A stretch of DNA of 64,000 bases from Lentzea pudingi (GTDB lineage Bacteria > Actinomycetota > Actinomycetes > Mycobacteriales > Pseudonocardiaceae): the NCBI RefSeq assembly GCF_014646255.1, contig NZ_BMNC01000005.1, positions 62,001 to 126,000 of the forward strand, given 5' to 3'. The notes under the pieces are model-generated. The model worked only from the letters and a program-made list of their open reading frames with translations, made no database searches and was not told the origin of the DNA. This document shows, one piece after another, positions 26,097-35,199 of this stretch. The stretch's first letter is position 1, and every line of letters begins with the position of its first letter. The translations under genes and the position numbers were made by a program.

Positions 26097-27025
26097 ATCT
26101 GGCCGTGCACGTCTACTCCGTTCCGATGCGCGTCCGGTTCCGCGGCATCACCCAGCGCACCGGACTGCTGTTCGAAGGTCCGGCCGGGTGGGGCGAGTTC
26201 TGCCCGTTCGAGGAGTACGACGACGACGAGGCCGCGGCCTGGCTCGCGTGTGCGCTGGAGGCCGCCAACGAGGGCTGGCCGACGCCTCTTCGCGACCGCG
26301 TCCCGGTCAACTGCACCGTGCCCGTGGTGAGCCCCGAGAAGGCGCACGAGATCGTGGCGCGCTCCGGCTGCTCCACGGCCAAGGTGAAGGTCGCCGAGTC
26401 GACGCTGGAAGAGGACTGCCTGAGGCTCGAGGCCGTGCGGGACGCGTTGGGGCCACAAGGGTTCGTTCGCGTGGACGCGAACATGTTGTGGGACGTCGAC
26501 ACGGCCGTTGCGGCGATCAAGGCCATGGACAAGGCAGCCGGCGGGCTCCAGTACGTGGAACAGCCGTGTCACACGTTGGACGAGCTGGCGGCGGTGCGGC
26601 GAAAAGTGAACGTGCCGATCGCCGCGGACGAGTCCATCCGCAAGGCCGAGGACCCGTTGAAGGTGGCGGTGTCGGGGGCCGCGGACATCGCGGTGATCAA
26701 GGTGGCGCCGCTCGGCGGGGTCAGGAAGGCCCTCGAAGTGGCTGAGGCGTGCGGGTTGCCGTGCGTGGTGTCGTCGGCGCTGGAGACGTCCGTGGGCATG
26801 GCGGCCGGGGTGGCGTTGGCGGCCGCGTTGCCGGAGCTCGACTACGCGTGCGGGCTGGCGACGCTGTCATTGCTGGACGGTGACGTCACGAGCGACTCGC
26901 TCCTGCCGAAGGACGGCTATCTGCCCGTGCTGACGAAGGCACCGGTGCCGGACCGCATCGAGGAGTTCGAAAGCCCCGCACCGAAAGCCTGGGTCGACCG
27001 GTACGAGAGGGTGCTCAGTCGATGA
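26087..27025 (+). CDS. menC: o-Succinylbenzoate synthase MenC
   Basis: Enolase-superfamily enzyme of menaquinone synthesis that dehydrates SHCHC to o-succinylbenzoate. It has the catalytic KxK (AKVKVAE), metal ligands RVDAN, YVEQP and AADES, and the second lysine in VIKVAPLGG. About 312 residues. The start is uncertain: GTG 26087 has GGAG at proper spacing and overlaps the lipoprotein stop, while GTG 26105 gives VHVYSVPMRVRFRGI, closer to typical family N-termini. The 3' end overlaps the convergent Uma2 gene by 11 bp. Other men genes are not in the window. Confidence 0.93.
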   Translation: MRLNLAVHVYSVPMRVRFRGITQRTGLLFEGPAGWGEFCPFEEYDDDEAAAWLACALEAANEGWPTPLRDRVPVNCTVPVVSPEKAHEIVARSGCSTAKVKVAESTLEEDCLRLEAVRDALGPQGFVRVDANMLWDVDTAVAAIKAMDKAAGGLQYVEQPCHTLDELAAVRRKVNVPIAADESIRKAEDPLKVAVSGAADIAVIKVAPLGGVRKALEVAEACGLPCVVSSALETSVGMAAGVALAAALPELDYACGLATLSLLDGDVTSDSLLPKDGYLPVLTKAPVPDRIEEFESPAPKAWVDRYERVLSR

Positions 27026-27545
27026 GCTGAGCCAGCTCGACCCGCACGGGAAACGGTTCCGAGGACTCGTGGACCTCGGTCGCGGCGACCAAGTCCTCGT
27101 ACTGGCGGTCCTGCCCCAGCCGCAACGGAGTCAGCGACAGCGGCGCCAGGTCTACGATCCAGTAGAACGGGACACCGGCCTCCGCGTAGTCGAGGCGCTT
27201 GGCCCGGCGGTCCGTGTAGCGCGAGTGCGGCGACACCACCTCGACGGCGATCACGACCTCGGCCGCCCTGAGCAGGCCCTGGGAACCGCGGTGGCACACG
27301 ACCACGTCCGGGCGCCGGACGAAACCGGGGGCGTCCGGCGGTGCCAGCTCCAGGTCCACGTCCGGCCCGTACACGACCTCGAGGTGGGCGGGGAGCTGGC
27401 CCGCGAGCTGCATGATCAGGTTGCCGCAGGCGAAGTTGTGCGGGGAGAGCCCGGCGGGCGACGTGATCAGCCTGCCTTCGACGAGCTCCGTGCACCCGGC
27501 TGCGCCGAGCCGGGCGTACTGGGCGACGGTGAGCAGATCGGTCAT
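27015..27545 (-). CDS. Uma2-family (DUF820) PD-(D/E)XK nuclease-like protein
   Basis: A 176-residue Uma2-type protein. The restriction-endonuclease fold is seen in RRPDVVVCH and AVEVVSPHSRYTDRRAKRLDYAEAGVPFYWIVD, which carry the Asp, Glu and Lys expected for the active site. The N-terminal LVEGRLITSPAGLSPHNFACGNL is typical. ATG 27545 is preferred to GTG 27554. Uma2 proteins are abundant in actinobacteria and cyanobacteria; their biological role is unclear. It stands alone and converges on menC. Confidence 0.9.
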   Translation of the reverse strand: MTDLLTVAQYARLGAAGCTELVEGRLITSPAGLSPHNFACGNLIMQLAGQLPAHLEVVYGPDVDLELAPPDAPGFVRRPDVVVCHRGSQGLLRAAEVVIAVEVVSPHSRYTDRRAKRLDYAEAGVPFYWIVDLAPLSLTPLRLGQDRQYEDLVAATEVHESSEPFPVRVELAQLID

Positions 27546-27573
27546 GCACGGCACCGTCGCACATGGAGACGAT

Positions 27574-28686
27574 CTAAGGCTTGGCCCGCTTCAAGCCCTG
27601 CTCGGCGGCGCCCATGCTGAACACGATCCCCTCGGTCCGGGTGATCGCCTCGGTCCGGCGCGCGGACGCGGGCACCCGGGTCAGGTCCACCAGCCGGATC
27701 GGCGGTCCCAGCTCCACCAGCGTGGGCGTGTAGGACGCGTCGACCACGGACCACCCCGACGGCCCCTGCTCGAACTTGAACCGCGCGATCGCCCCCTCCT
27801 CCGTCACGCCACGGGGCTCGGCGTGCCGGGCGACCTCGTTGCCGAGGCCGTAGGCGACCCACTTGCCGCCGATCTTCTCGAACGGCTGCACGACGTGCAC
27901 GTGCGTGCCGATGATCAGGTCCAGCGCCGGGTCGGCGAGGAGCCGGCGGGCCAGGGCCTTCTGGTCCTCGGTGGCCTCGTGCTGGTACTCGTTGCCCCAC
28001 TGGATGGACAGCACGACGACCTCGGCGCCGGCGGCACGGGCGGCGCGGGCGTCGGCGAGGATCTTCGTGGCGTTGATCTGGTTCGCCCGCCACGGCTGGG
28101 GCAGCGGGATGCCGTTGAAGCCGTAGGTGAAGGACAACTGGGCGACGCGAACCCCGCCCGCGTCCAGGATCAGCGGGGCGGCCGACTCCTCCTGCGTGCG
28201 GAACGAGCCGGTGTGCTTGAGGCCGACGGCGTCCATCGCGTCCAGCGTCGTGGTGATCGCGGAGACGCCCCGGTCGAGGGTGTGGTTCGAGGCGGTCGAG
28301 CACGAGTCGTACCCGACGTCGACCAGGCCCTTCGCCACCTCGGGCGGCGCGAGGAAGGCCGGGTAGCCGAAGAACGGGCCCTCCTTCGGGCCCAGCGGCA
28401 CCTCGAGGTGGCACAGCGAGAGATCGGCCTTCAGCGCGTCCTTGATGCCCGCGAACAGGGGCAGGAAGTCCCGGCCCGCCGCGCCTCCGTCGGCCACGGC
28501 CTGGTCGGTCAGCGCGGGGTGGATCAAGATGTCGCCGCCCGCGGTCAGCACGAACGACCGCGGCGGGGGCGGGCCCTGGGAGGTCGCCGGCGGTGGCACG
28601 GGCGTCGAGGTGATGACGACCGGCGAACCGGTGCACGCGGACAGCAAAAGACCGGTGGCCAGCACGAGTGCCGGCCACCGGACCAC
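27574..28686 (-). CDS. CapA-family lipoprotein (poly-gamma-glutamate synthesis PgsA/CapA-like)
   Basis: A 370-residue lipoprotein with signal VLATGLLLSACTG, a Pro-rich linker, then a CapA metallophosphatase-like domain: LTAGGDILIHP, CHLEVPLGP, DSCSTASNHTLDRG, QWGNEYQ and the IIGTHVHVVQPFEKIGGKWVAYGLGN segment. It starts only 5 bp after the coxG stop, so it is probably the last gene of the cox-like operon. That placement is unusual, because CapA proteins are normally linked to capsule synthesis. The substrate is unknown. Confidence 0.9.
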   Translation of the reverse strand: MVRWPALVLATGLLLSACTGSPVVITSTPVPPPATSQGPPPPRSFVLTAGGDILIHPALTDQAVADGGAAGRDFLPLFAGIKDALKADLSLCHLEVPLGPKEGPFFGYPAFLAPPEVAKGLVDVGYDSCSTASNHTLDRGVSAITTTLDAMDAVGLKHTGSFRTQEESAAPLILDAGGVRVAQLSFTYGFNGIPLPQPWRANQINATKILADARAARAAGAEVVVLSIQWGNEYQHEATEDQKALARRLLADPALDLIIGTHVHVVQPFEKIGGKWVAYGLGNEVARHAEPRGVTEEGAIARFKFEQGPSGWSVVDASYTPTLVELGPPIRLVDLTRVPASARRTEAITRTEGIVFSMGAAEQGLKRAKP

Positions 28687-28691
28687 ACGCT

Positions 28692-29288
28692 TCAGTGCTG
28701 CCGCCGGCGTCGCAGGACCACTAACAGGGCGACCGCCAGCGCTGCGGCCGCAAGGGGCAGCACGCGCTTCAACACCGGAACGCCTGCCGTGTCGATCAGG
28801 TCGATCGGCTCGTCGGGAACCACTCGGAGATGCTGCTGTTGCGCCACCTCGTCAGGATCCACGGATCCCAGCGTGCTCGCCAGGCATTCCGCGAACTGGG
28901 CGACGAGCTTGCCGCTGACCTCGGCGATCAGGCCGCGGCCGAGTTGCGCCGGACGCCCCGTGACCGCCAGGTCGGTCTCCACCTCGACCGAGTCGCCGAC
29001 GACGAAGATGACCACCGCCGACGCCGTGCCGTTGCCACGGGTGTCCTTGCCCGCGGCTTTCATGACGGCACGGCGCAGCACCGGGTCGACCTCGACGAAC
29101 TCGCCGGTGCCCCGGTACAGCAGTTGCACCGGGCCGAGCTTGACCTTCACCTCCCCTCTGAACGTCTTGCCGTCCACCGAGGTCAGCGTGGCACCGGGCA
29201 GGCACGGCGCGACCCGTTCGGGGTCGAGCAGCGCCTCCCACACCTCCTCGGCGGGCCCGGGCGACTCGAACGAATGCGTCAGCTTCAT
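28692..29288 (-). CDS. coxG: CoxG-like SRPBCC protein with C-terminal membrane anchor
   Basis: A 198-residue CoxG-family protein. The START/SRPBCC fold begins KLTHSFESPGPAEEVWEALLDPERVAPCLPGA and contains GEVKVKLGPVQLLYRGTG. A C-terminal helix (VLPLAAAALAVALLVVLRRRRQ) fits the known role of CoxG in attaching CO dehydrogenase to the membrane. Its start overlaps coxM (ATGA). It is the last cox gene in the order S-L-M-G. Confidence 0.92.
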   Translation of the reverse strand: MKLTHSFESPGPAEEVWEALLDPERVAPCLPGATLTSVDGKTFRGEVKVKLGPVQLLYRGTGEFVEVDPVLRRAVMKAAGKDTRGNGTASAVVIFVVGDSVEVETDLAVTGRPAQLGRGLIAEVSGKLVAQFAECLASTLGSVDPDEVAQQQHLRVVPDEPIDLIDTAGVPVLKRVLPLAAAALAVALLVVLRRRRQH

Positions 29289-30106
29289 CCGACGGCCGCC
29301 GTCAGCGCGCGACCGGTCAGCACCCTCGCCAGGTTGTCCTTGTAGCCGTCACCGGTCGACGCCCGCCCGGCGGCCGCCGAGATCGACTCGGCGGTGGCGG
29401 GCAGCCCGACCAGGGCCGACTCGACCTCGACCGCGCGGACCGGCCCGGACCCCACGTTGGTGAGACCGACCCTGGCCGCGGCGATCACGCCGTCGCTGAC
29501 CCGCACGGCCGCCGCGACCGCGACGATCGACCACGCCTGCGCGACCCGGTTGAGCTTCTCGTAGTGCGCGCCCCAGCCGGTGTACTTCGGCACGCGGACG
29601 TCGAGCAGGATCTCGTCGGGGGCCAGCGCCGTCGTGAAGTAGTCGACGAAGAACTCCGACGCGGACACCTCCCGGCGTCCGGACGGCCCGGCGATGATCA
29701 TCACGGCGTCCAGCGCCAGCGCGGGGGCCAGCAGGTCGCCCGCCGGGTCCGCGTGGCACAGCGAGCCGCCGAACGTGCCGCGGTGCCGGATCTGCGGGTC
29801 GGCCACCGTGTCCGTGACCAGCTTGAGCAGCAACGCGTGGTCGTGGATCAGATGGTCGCGCTGCACCTCGTAGTGCGTGGTCATGGCACCGATGAGCAAC
29901 GAGTCGCCGTCGTCGCGCACGCCCGTCAGCTCGGTCAGGCCACCGATGTCGATCAACGCGGTTGGCGCCGCCAGCCTCATCCGCAGCACGGGCACCAGTG
30001 ACTGCCCGCCCGCGATGACCTTGGCGTCCTCGCCCTCCTCGGCGAGCATCCGCACGGCTTCGTCCACAGTGGACGGAAACAGGTACTTGAACTCCGCCGG
30101 GATCAC
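29285..30106 (-). CDS. coxM: FAD-binding medium subunit of a CO-dehydrogenase-type molybdenum hydroxylase
   Basis: A 273-residue flavoprotein subunit that passes electrons from the iron-sulfur subunit to the acceptor. FAD-binding motifs are AGGQSLVPVLRMRLA and RHRGTFGGSLCHADPAGD. The N-terminus FKYLFPSTVDEAVRML is typical of the family. It overlaps coxL upstream and coxG downstream by 4 bp each, so the subunits are translated together. Confidence 0.94.
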   Translation of the reverse strand: MIPAEFKYLFPSTVDEAVRMLAEEGEDAKVIAGGQSLVPVLRMRLAAPTALIDIGGLTELTGVRDDGDSLLIGAMTTHYEVQRDHLIHDHALLLKLVTDTVADPQIRHRGTFGGSLCHADPAGDLLAPALALDAVMIIAGPSGRREVSASEFFVDYFTTALAPDEILLDVRVPKYTGWGAHYEKLNRVAQAWSIVAVAAAVRVSDGVIAAARVGLTNVGSGPVRAVEVESALVGLPATAESISAAAGRASTGDGYKDNLARVLTGRALTAAVG

Positions 30107-32529
30107 GACTGCCCTCCCTGCGCGTCGATCGAACCGAGTCCGCCCGCGGCCACGTCACCGGCACCGGGATCCGGCCGGCCCTGCAACGCGGTCCACACGC
30201 GCTCCGGCGACATCGGCATCTCGATGTCCCGCACGCCCAGGTGCCGCACGGCGTCCAGCACGCTGTTCACCACGGCCGGTGTCGAGGCGATCGTGCCCGC
30301 CTCGCCGACTCCCTTGGCGCCCAACGGGTTGGACGTCGCCGGGGTCGTGGTGCGGTCCGTGAGGAACGCCGGCAGGTCGGCCGCGCACGGCACGAGGTAG
30401 TCGGCGAACGTCGCCGTCGTCAGCGTGCCCATCTCGTCGTGCGTTGCCTCTTCGTACAACGCCTGCGCGATGCCCTGCGCCAGCCCGCCGTGCACCTGTC
30501 CGTCGACGATCAACGGGTTCACGACCGTGCCGACGTCGTCCACGGCGACGTACCGCACGATCTTGACCATGCCGGTCTCGGTGTCGACTTCTGTTGCGCA
30601 CAAATGGGTTCCGTGCGGATAAGAGAAGTTGTCCGGGTCGAACGTGGCGTCGGCGTCCATGCCGGGTTCCATGCCCTCGGGCAGGTCGTGCGCGACGTGC
30701 GCGGCCAGCACCACGTCACCCAGCGCACGGACCGTCGACGTGCCGCGGACGGAGAACGAGCCGGAAGCGAACTCCACGTCCGCCTCGTCGCACTCCATCA
30801 TGTGCGCGGCCAGCGTCCGTGCCTTGGCCAGCACCTTGTCCGCGGCCTGCACCAGCGCCGTGCCGCCGACCGCCAGCGACCGCGATCCGTAGCTGTCCAT
30901 GCCCTTGTGCGACGTCGCCGTGTCGCCGTGCAGCACCTCGATGTCCTCGAACGGGACGCCGAGCCGGTCGGCGACGATCTGCGACCAGACCGTCTCGTGG
31001 CCCTGCCCGTGCGGCGAGGTCCCGGTGATCACCTCGACCTTGCCGGTGGGCAGCATCCGGATCGACGCGGTCTCCCACCCGCCCGCGCCGTACCGCAACG
31101 CGCCCAGCACTCGCGACGGCGCGAGGCCGCACATCTCGGTGTACGTGGAGATCCCGATGCCGAGCTGGACGACCGAACCGTCCGCACGACGCCGCGCCTG
31201 CTCCTCGCGCAGGTCGTCGTACCCGAACAACTCCATCGCGCGAGCCGTCGCGGCCTCGTAGTTGCCGGAGTCGTAGGTCAGGCCGGCGACCGTGGTGAAC
31301 GGGAACTCCTCGTGCTTGATCCAGTTCATCTCACGGATCTTCATCGGCTCCATGCCGAGCTCGACCGCGAGCTCGTCCATCATCCGCTCGATCGCGAACG
31401 TCGCCTCTGGCCTGCCGGCGCCGCGGTAGGCGTCCGTGGGCACCTTGTTCGTGAACACGTTGGTGCACTCGAACCGGTAGCCGGCGAACTTGTAGATCGA
31501 GTTGAACATGAACGCGCCCAGGATCGGCACGCCCGGCGTGACCAGGCGCAGGTAGGCGCCCATGTCGGCGAGCAGTTCGACCTTCAGGCCGGTCACGGTG
31601 CCGTCGCGGCGGGCGGCCAGCGTGATCTTCTGGACCTGGTCGCGGCCGTGGTGCGCGGCCAGCATCGACTCGGTGCGCGTCTCGGTCCACTTCACCGGAC
31701 GCCCCATGCGGCGGGCGACCAGCAGGCACAGCAGTTCTTCCGGGGTGACCTGGAGCTTGCCGCCGAAGCCACCCCCGACGTCCGGCGCGATCACGCGGAG
31801 CTTGCTCTCGGAGATGCCCGTGACGGCCGAGAGCATCCACCGCAGGATGTGCGGAATCTGCGTAGCCGACCAGACGGTGAACATGCCCGCGCTCGAGTCC
31901 ACGACGACCGACCGCGGTTCCATGAACGCCGGGATCAGCCGCTGCTGCCGGAACGTCCGCTCGATCACGACCTCGGCGGCCGCGATCTCGTCCTCGACGT
32001 TCGTCCCCGCCCCTGCCTCGGCGGAGTCGAAGATCCACGTCGCGCACCTGTTCGTGCCGAGGTCCGGGTGCACCAGATCGTTGTCCCGCAAGGCTTCTTC
32101 CATGTCGAGCACGACCGGGAGGTCCTCGTAGTCGACGTCGATCGCTTCCAGCGCGTCCGCGGCGTGGTACGCGCTGTCGGCGATCACCAGCGCGACGGCC
32201 TCACCGGCGAAGTTGACCTGGTCGACGGCCAGCGCGGGTGCGGGCGGCGACTTCATGTCCTCGGTGATCGGCCAGGCGCACGGCAGGGAACCCTGTTCGG
32301 CGGCGAAGTCCTCACCGGTCAGCACCACGGCCACACCGGGCATCGCCGTCGCGCGGCTGACGTCGACGCCGGTGATGCGGGCGTGGGCGACGGGGCTGCG
32401 CAGCACCGCCATGTGCAGCATGCCGGTCAATTGGAGGTTGTCGGTCCACCTGGTCTCACCGGTGATCAGGCGCGCGTCCTCCTTGCGCAGCCTGGCTTTG
32501 CCGACCTCCGGCTCCGCTGTGGCGGTCAT
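30103..32529 (-). CDS. coxL: Molybdenum large subunit, form II CoxL-like aerobic dehydrogenase
   Basis: An 808-residue molybdopterin-containing subunit. Cofactor motifs include GGGFGGK and, near the C-terminus, AKGVGEAG with the active-site Glu. The discriminating loop reads AYRGAGR, the signature of form II enzymes. Form I CO dehydrogenases have AYXCSFR with the copper-binding Cys, so CO oxidation is not assured and another small carbonyl or purine-like substrate is possible. ATG 32529 overlaps the coxS stop; a longer frame upstream runs antisense-free into coxS and is not used. Confidence 0.94.
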   Translation of the reverse strand: MTATAEPEVGKARLRKEDARLITGETRWTDNLQLTGMLHMAVLRSPVAHARITGVDVSRATAMPGVAVVLTGEDFAAEQGSLPCAWPITEDMKSPPAPALAVDQVNFAGEAVALVIADSAYHAADALEAIDVDYEDLPVVLDMEEALRDNDLVHPDLGTNRCATWIFDSAEAGAGTNVEDEIAAAEVVIERTFRQQRLIPAFMEPRSVVVDSSAGMFTVWSATQIPHILRWMLSAVTGISESKLRVIAPDVGGGFGGKLQVTPEELLCLLVARRMGRPVKWTETRTESMLAAHHGRDQVQKITLAARRDGTVTGLKVELLADMGAYLRLVTPGVPILGAFMFNSIYKFAGYRFECTNVFTNKVPTDAYRGAGRPEATFAIERMMDELAVELGMEPMKIREMNWIKHEEFPFTTVAGLTYDSGNYEAATARAMELFGYDDLREEQARRRADGSVVQLGIGISTYTEMCGLAPSRVLGALRYGAGGWETASIRMLPTGKVEVITGTSPHGQGHETVWSQIVADRLGVPFEDIEVLHGDTATSHKGMDSYGSRSLAVGGTALVQAADKVLAKARTLAAHMMECDEADVEFASGSFSVRGTSTVRALGDVVLAAHVAHDLPEGMEPGMDADATFDPDNFSYPHGTHLCATEVDTETGMVKIVRYVAVDDVGTVVNPLIVDGQVHGGLAQGIAQALYEEATHDEMGTLTTATFADYLVPCAADLPAFLTDRTTTPATSNPLGAKGVGEAGTIASTPAVVNSVLDAVRHLGVRDIEMPMSPERVWTALQGRPDPGAGDVAAGGLGSIDAQGGQS

Positions 32530-33059
32530 TCGCCACCTACCGGCTGCTGGGACGGGACGTGCTCGTCGCTGTGCTGTTCCTGCTTCGGGCCCGCGCCGGG
32601 CTTCATCCGCTGGGCGGCGTCCTGAACGGCGCGCACGATGTTCTGGTAGCCCGTGCAGCGGCAGAGGTTGCCCTCGAGGCCCTTGCGCACGGTCTCGTCG
32701 TCGGGGTCGGACTCGTCCGCGAGCAGGTCGATGGCCTGCATGATCATGCCGGGCGTGCAGAAACCGCACTGCAACGCGTGGTTCGAGTGGAAAGCCTCCT
32801 GCACCGGATGCAGCTTGCCGTCGCGAGCGAGGCCTTCGATCGTGGTGACCTCGTGCCCGTTCGCCTGCACGGCCAGCATCTGGCACGACTTCACGCTGTG
32901 GCCGTCGAGGTGAACGGTGCAGGCGCCGCAGTTGCCGGTGTCGCAACCGACGACGGTGCCGGTCTTGCTCAATCGCTCTCGTAAGTAGTGCACGAGCAGG
33001 AGGCGGGGTTCGACCTCGTCGGCGTATGTCACTCCGTCGACGTTGACCGAGATGTGCAT
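32526..33059 (-). CDS. coxS: 2Fe-2S small subunit of the CO-dehydrogenase-like enzyme
   Basis: A 177-residue iron-sulfur subunit. The plant-type 2Fe-2S cluster ligands are in CDTGNCGACTVHLDG plus SC, and the second cluster is in CGFCTPGM with CRCTGYQNIV. ATG 33059 is preceded by GGGAGGG. The C-terminal 25 residues are a charged extension rich in Gln, Glu and His beyond the usual 155-160 aa length. It starts the S-L-M-G part of the operon after an 81-bp gap that holds a hairpin and an inverted repeat. Confidence 0.94.
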   Translation of the reverse strand: MHISVNVDGVTYADEVEPRLLLVHYLRERLSKTGTVVGCDTGNCGACTVHLDGHSVKSCQMLAVQANGHEVTTIEGLARDGKLHPVQEAFHSNHALQCGFCTPGMIMQAIDLLADESDPDDETVRKGLEGNLCRCTGYQNIVRAVQDAAQRMKPGAGPKQEQHSDEHVPSQQPVGGE

Positions 33060-33088
33060 TGAAACCCTCCCAGGGTGGTGGGCATGCA

Positions 33089-33104
33089 AGTGACGAGGGT
33101 CACT
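33089..33104. promoter_or_regulatory. Inverted repeat upstream of coxS
   Basis: AGTGAC-GAGG-GTCACT is a perfect 6-bp inverted repeat about 30 bp before the coxS start. It could bind a CRP/FNR-like or GntR-like regulator and so control a second promoter inside the cluster. Confidence 0.4.
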
Positions 33105-33123
33105 CCAGCTTGCTCCCTGTTTG

Positions 33124-33139
33124 CGGGTTCAACAACCCG
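33124..33139 (-). terminator. Small hairpin after the xdhC-like gene
   Basis: CGGGTT-CAAC-AACCCG forms a perfect 6-bp stem immediately after the xdhC stop. It may attenuate read-through into coxS. Confidence 0.4.
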
Positions 33140-33140
33140 A

Positions 33141-34232
33141 TCACCGATGAATCGGCATCTCGATCTCCGTCAACCGGCGTCCGGTTCCCTTCCACCGCAA
33201 GGAAATGATCTCAGCAGCAATCGCAACTGCGGTCTCTTCCGGCGTTCGACCGCCGAGATCGAGCCCGATCGGCGACGACAACGCCGCAAGCTCGGATTCG
33301 GTCAATCCCGTTTCCCGCAACCGATCCAGTCGATCTTCGTGCGTGCGCCGGGATCCCATCGCACCGACGTAGCCGACCTTGAGCCGCAACGCGACCTCCA
33401 GCAACGGGACGTCGAACTTCGGATCATGCGTCAGCACCGCGATCACCGAGCGTTCGTCGAGCTTGGACGCCTCGCGCTGGAGGTACCGGTGTGGCCACTC
33501 CACGACGACCTCGTCGGCTTCGGGGAACCGGCTGCGCGTCGCGAACACCGGGCGCGCGTCGCAGACCGTCACGCGGTAACCGAGGAACGCGCCGAGGCGA
33601 GCCATCGCGGCGGCGAAGTCGATCGCTCCGAACACGAGCATGCGCGGCGGCGGTTCGAACGAGTTCACGAAGACGCTCATGCCCTCCCCGCGCCGCTGAC
33701 CGTCCGGCCCGTACTGGAGCACACCACTTCGGCCCGAGGCCAGCATGCCGCGCGCGTCGTCCGCGACGGCGTCGTCGATCCGCGCGCTACCCAGGCTGCC
33801 ATCGCGTCGATCCGGCCAGACGACCATGCGGCGCCCGATGCCGGACGGGTGCTCGACGACCGTCGCGACGGCCACCGGTTCCTCGGCTCGCACGGTCTCC
33901 ACTACCTCACTGAGCTGCGGGAACGTCTCGGCGTTGATCTTCTCGACGTAGATGTCGATGATCCCGCCGCAGGTCAGCCCGACCGCGAACGCGTCGTCGT
34001 CGCTCACCCCGTACCGCTGCAGCACCGGGGCGGGGAGCGACTGCGCCAGGTCGTAGACGGCGCCCTCGACGCACCCGCCGGACACGCTGCCGACCGCCTC
34101 GCCGTCCTGCGTCACGAGCATCGCCGCACCGGCGGGCCGCGGCGCGGAGCTGAAGGTCGCGACCACCGTGCCGACCCCGACCGTCTCCCCGTTCGCCACC
34201 CGTTCGGCGAGGTCGTAGAGGACATCACGCAC
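33141..34232 (-). CDS. XdhC/CoxF(CoxI)-family maturation protein
   Basis: A 363-residue XdhC-type protein that binds molybdenum cofactor and helps sulfurate or insert it into the large subunit. The N-terminal XdhC domain has TFSSAPRPAGAAMLVTQDGEAVGSVSGGCVEGAV. The C-terminal Rossmann-like domain has PRMLVFGAIDFAAAMARLGAFLGYRVTVCDARP and VGYVGAMGSRRTHEDRLDRL. The expected GA-x-D motif is intact. It overlaps coxE by 8 bp. This is the link between the cofactor genes at 1-7 kb and 48 kb and the enzyme encoded here. Confidence 0.92.
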   Translation of the reverse strand: MRDVLYDLAERVANGETVGVGTVVATFSSAPRPAGAAMLVTQDGEAVGSVSGGCVEGAVYDLAQSLPAPVLQRYGVSDDDAFAVGLTCGGIIDIYVEKINAETFPQLSEVVETVRAEEPVAVATVVEHPSGIGRRMVVWPDRRDGSLGSARIDDAVADDARGMLASGRSGVLQYGPDGQRRGEGMSVFVNSFEPPPRMLVFGAIDFAAAMARLGAFLGYRVTVCDARPVFATRSRFPEADEVVVEWPHRYLQREASKLDERSVIAVLTHDPKFDVPLLEVALRLKVGYVGAMGSRRTHEDRLDRLRETGLTESELAALSSPIGLDLGGRTPEETAVAIAAEIISLRWKGTGRRLTEIEMPIHR

Positions 34233-35199
34233 GGCGCACCTCCTTCAGCAGTTCTTCCAAAGCGTGCACGCTGTGCCCGACCACCATCGCATCGACGTGC
34301 GGGAGCGCGGCCCGCACTCCTCGCTGGACTGGCCGGTAGCCGGACTTGCCGGCGTGCGGGTTGGCCCAGATGACCTTGTGACTCACCCGTCGCAGCCTCG
34401 CCAACTCGGTCGCCAGCAGGCTCGGGTCGCCCCGCTCCCAGCCGTCGCTGAACAGCACGACCACCGCACCCCGTTGCCGCCACTGCTGGTTGAACCGCCG
34501 CAGCGCGTCACCGAGCCGGGTGCCGCCCTCGTAGTCCGGGATGGCCCGCCCGGCGGCTCGGATAGCCCGTTCCGGATCGCGTTCGCGCAACTGACGGGTC
34601 ACGCGGGTCAGCCGGGTGCCGATCGTGCGGACCTCTACGGGCATGGCGTGCGCAAGGACGTGCGCGAACCGCAGCAACGCGTCCGAGTAGGCGGCCATCG
34701 AGCCGGAGACGTCGATCAGCACCACCAGCCTGCGCGCTTTCACACCCCGGCGGCGGTGGCGCGGCAGGGCGATCTCGCCGCCGGTCTCGATCATCGCGCG
34801 CACCGTGCGGGGCAGGTCCATCCGCCCGCGACGGGCCTTGCGGAGCCGACGCGACCGTCTGCGGGGAGGGAGCGGCTTCAGCCGGGCGATCAGAGGCGCG
34901 GCGTTGAACTCGGAGATGTCCTTGTGCTTCAACACTTCCACGTCGGACGCGGCGACGCCGACGGTGAGCGAGTCGAGTTCGGCCGTGGTGCGTGGACGGG
35001 GCGGGGTGCCGCCGAAGTACGCCCGGTACGCGGCGTCGTAGCGCGGCAGGTCGTCCGGGTCGGCGCACAGCGTGAGGCGCCCGGCCCAGTAGAGGCCGAC
35101 GTGCTCGGTGGCCCGCAGGAACGCCTGGACGCGATCGGGCCCGCACTGCAGTCCGGCGCCCCGCAGGACGCGGGTGAACCCCACGCAGGCTTCCGTCAC
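34225..35199 (-). CDS. coxE: CoxE-like VWA-domain protein
   Basis: A 324-residue von Willebrand factor A protein of the CoxE family, which acts with the CoxD AAA ATPase in maturing the active site. The MIDAS motif is VVLIDVSGSMAAYS, with later EGGTRLGDAL and VVVLFSDGWERGDP. A basic linker with repeated RRRSRRLRKARRGR precedes it. It overlaps coxD (4 bp) and xdhC (8 bp). Confidence 0.92.
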   Translation of the reverse strand: MTEACVGFTRVLRGAGLQCGPDRVQAFLRATEHVGLYWAGRLTLCADPDDLPRYDAAYRAYFGGTPPRPRTTAELDSLTVGVAASDVEVLKHKDISEFNAAPLIARLKPLPPRRRSRRLRKARRGRMDLPRTVRAMIETGGEIALPRHRRRGVKARRLVVLIDVSGSMAAYSDALLRFAHVLAHAMPVEVRTIGTRLTRVTRQLRERDPERAIRAAGRAIPDYEGGTRLGDALRRFNQQWRQRGAVVVLFSDGWERGDPSLLATELARLRRVSHKVIWANPHAGKSGYRPVQRGVRAALPHVDAMVVGHSVHALEELLKEVRRA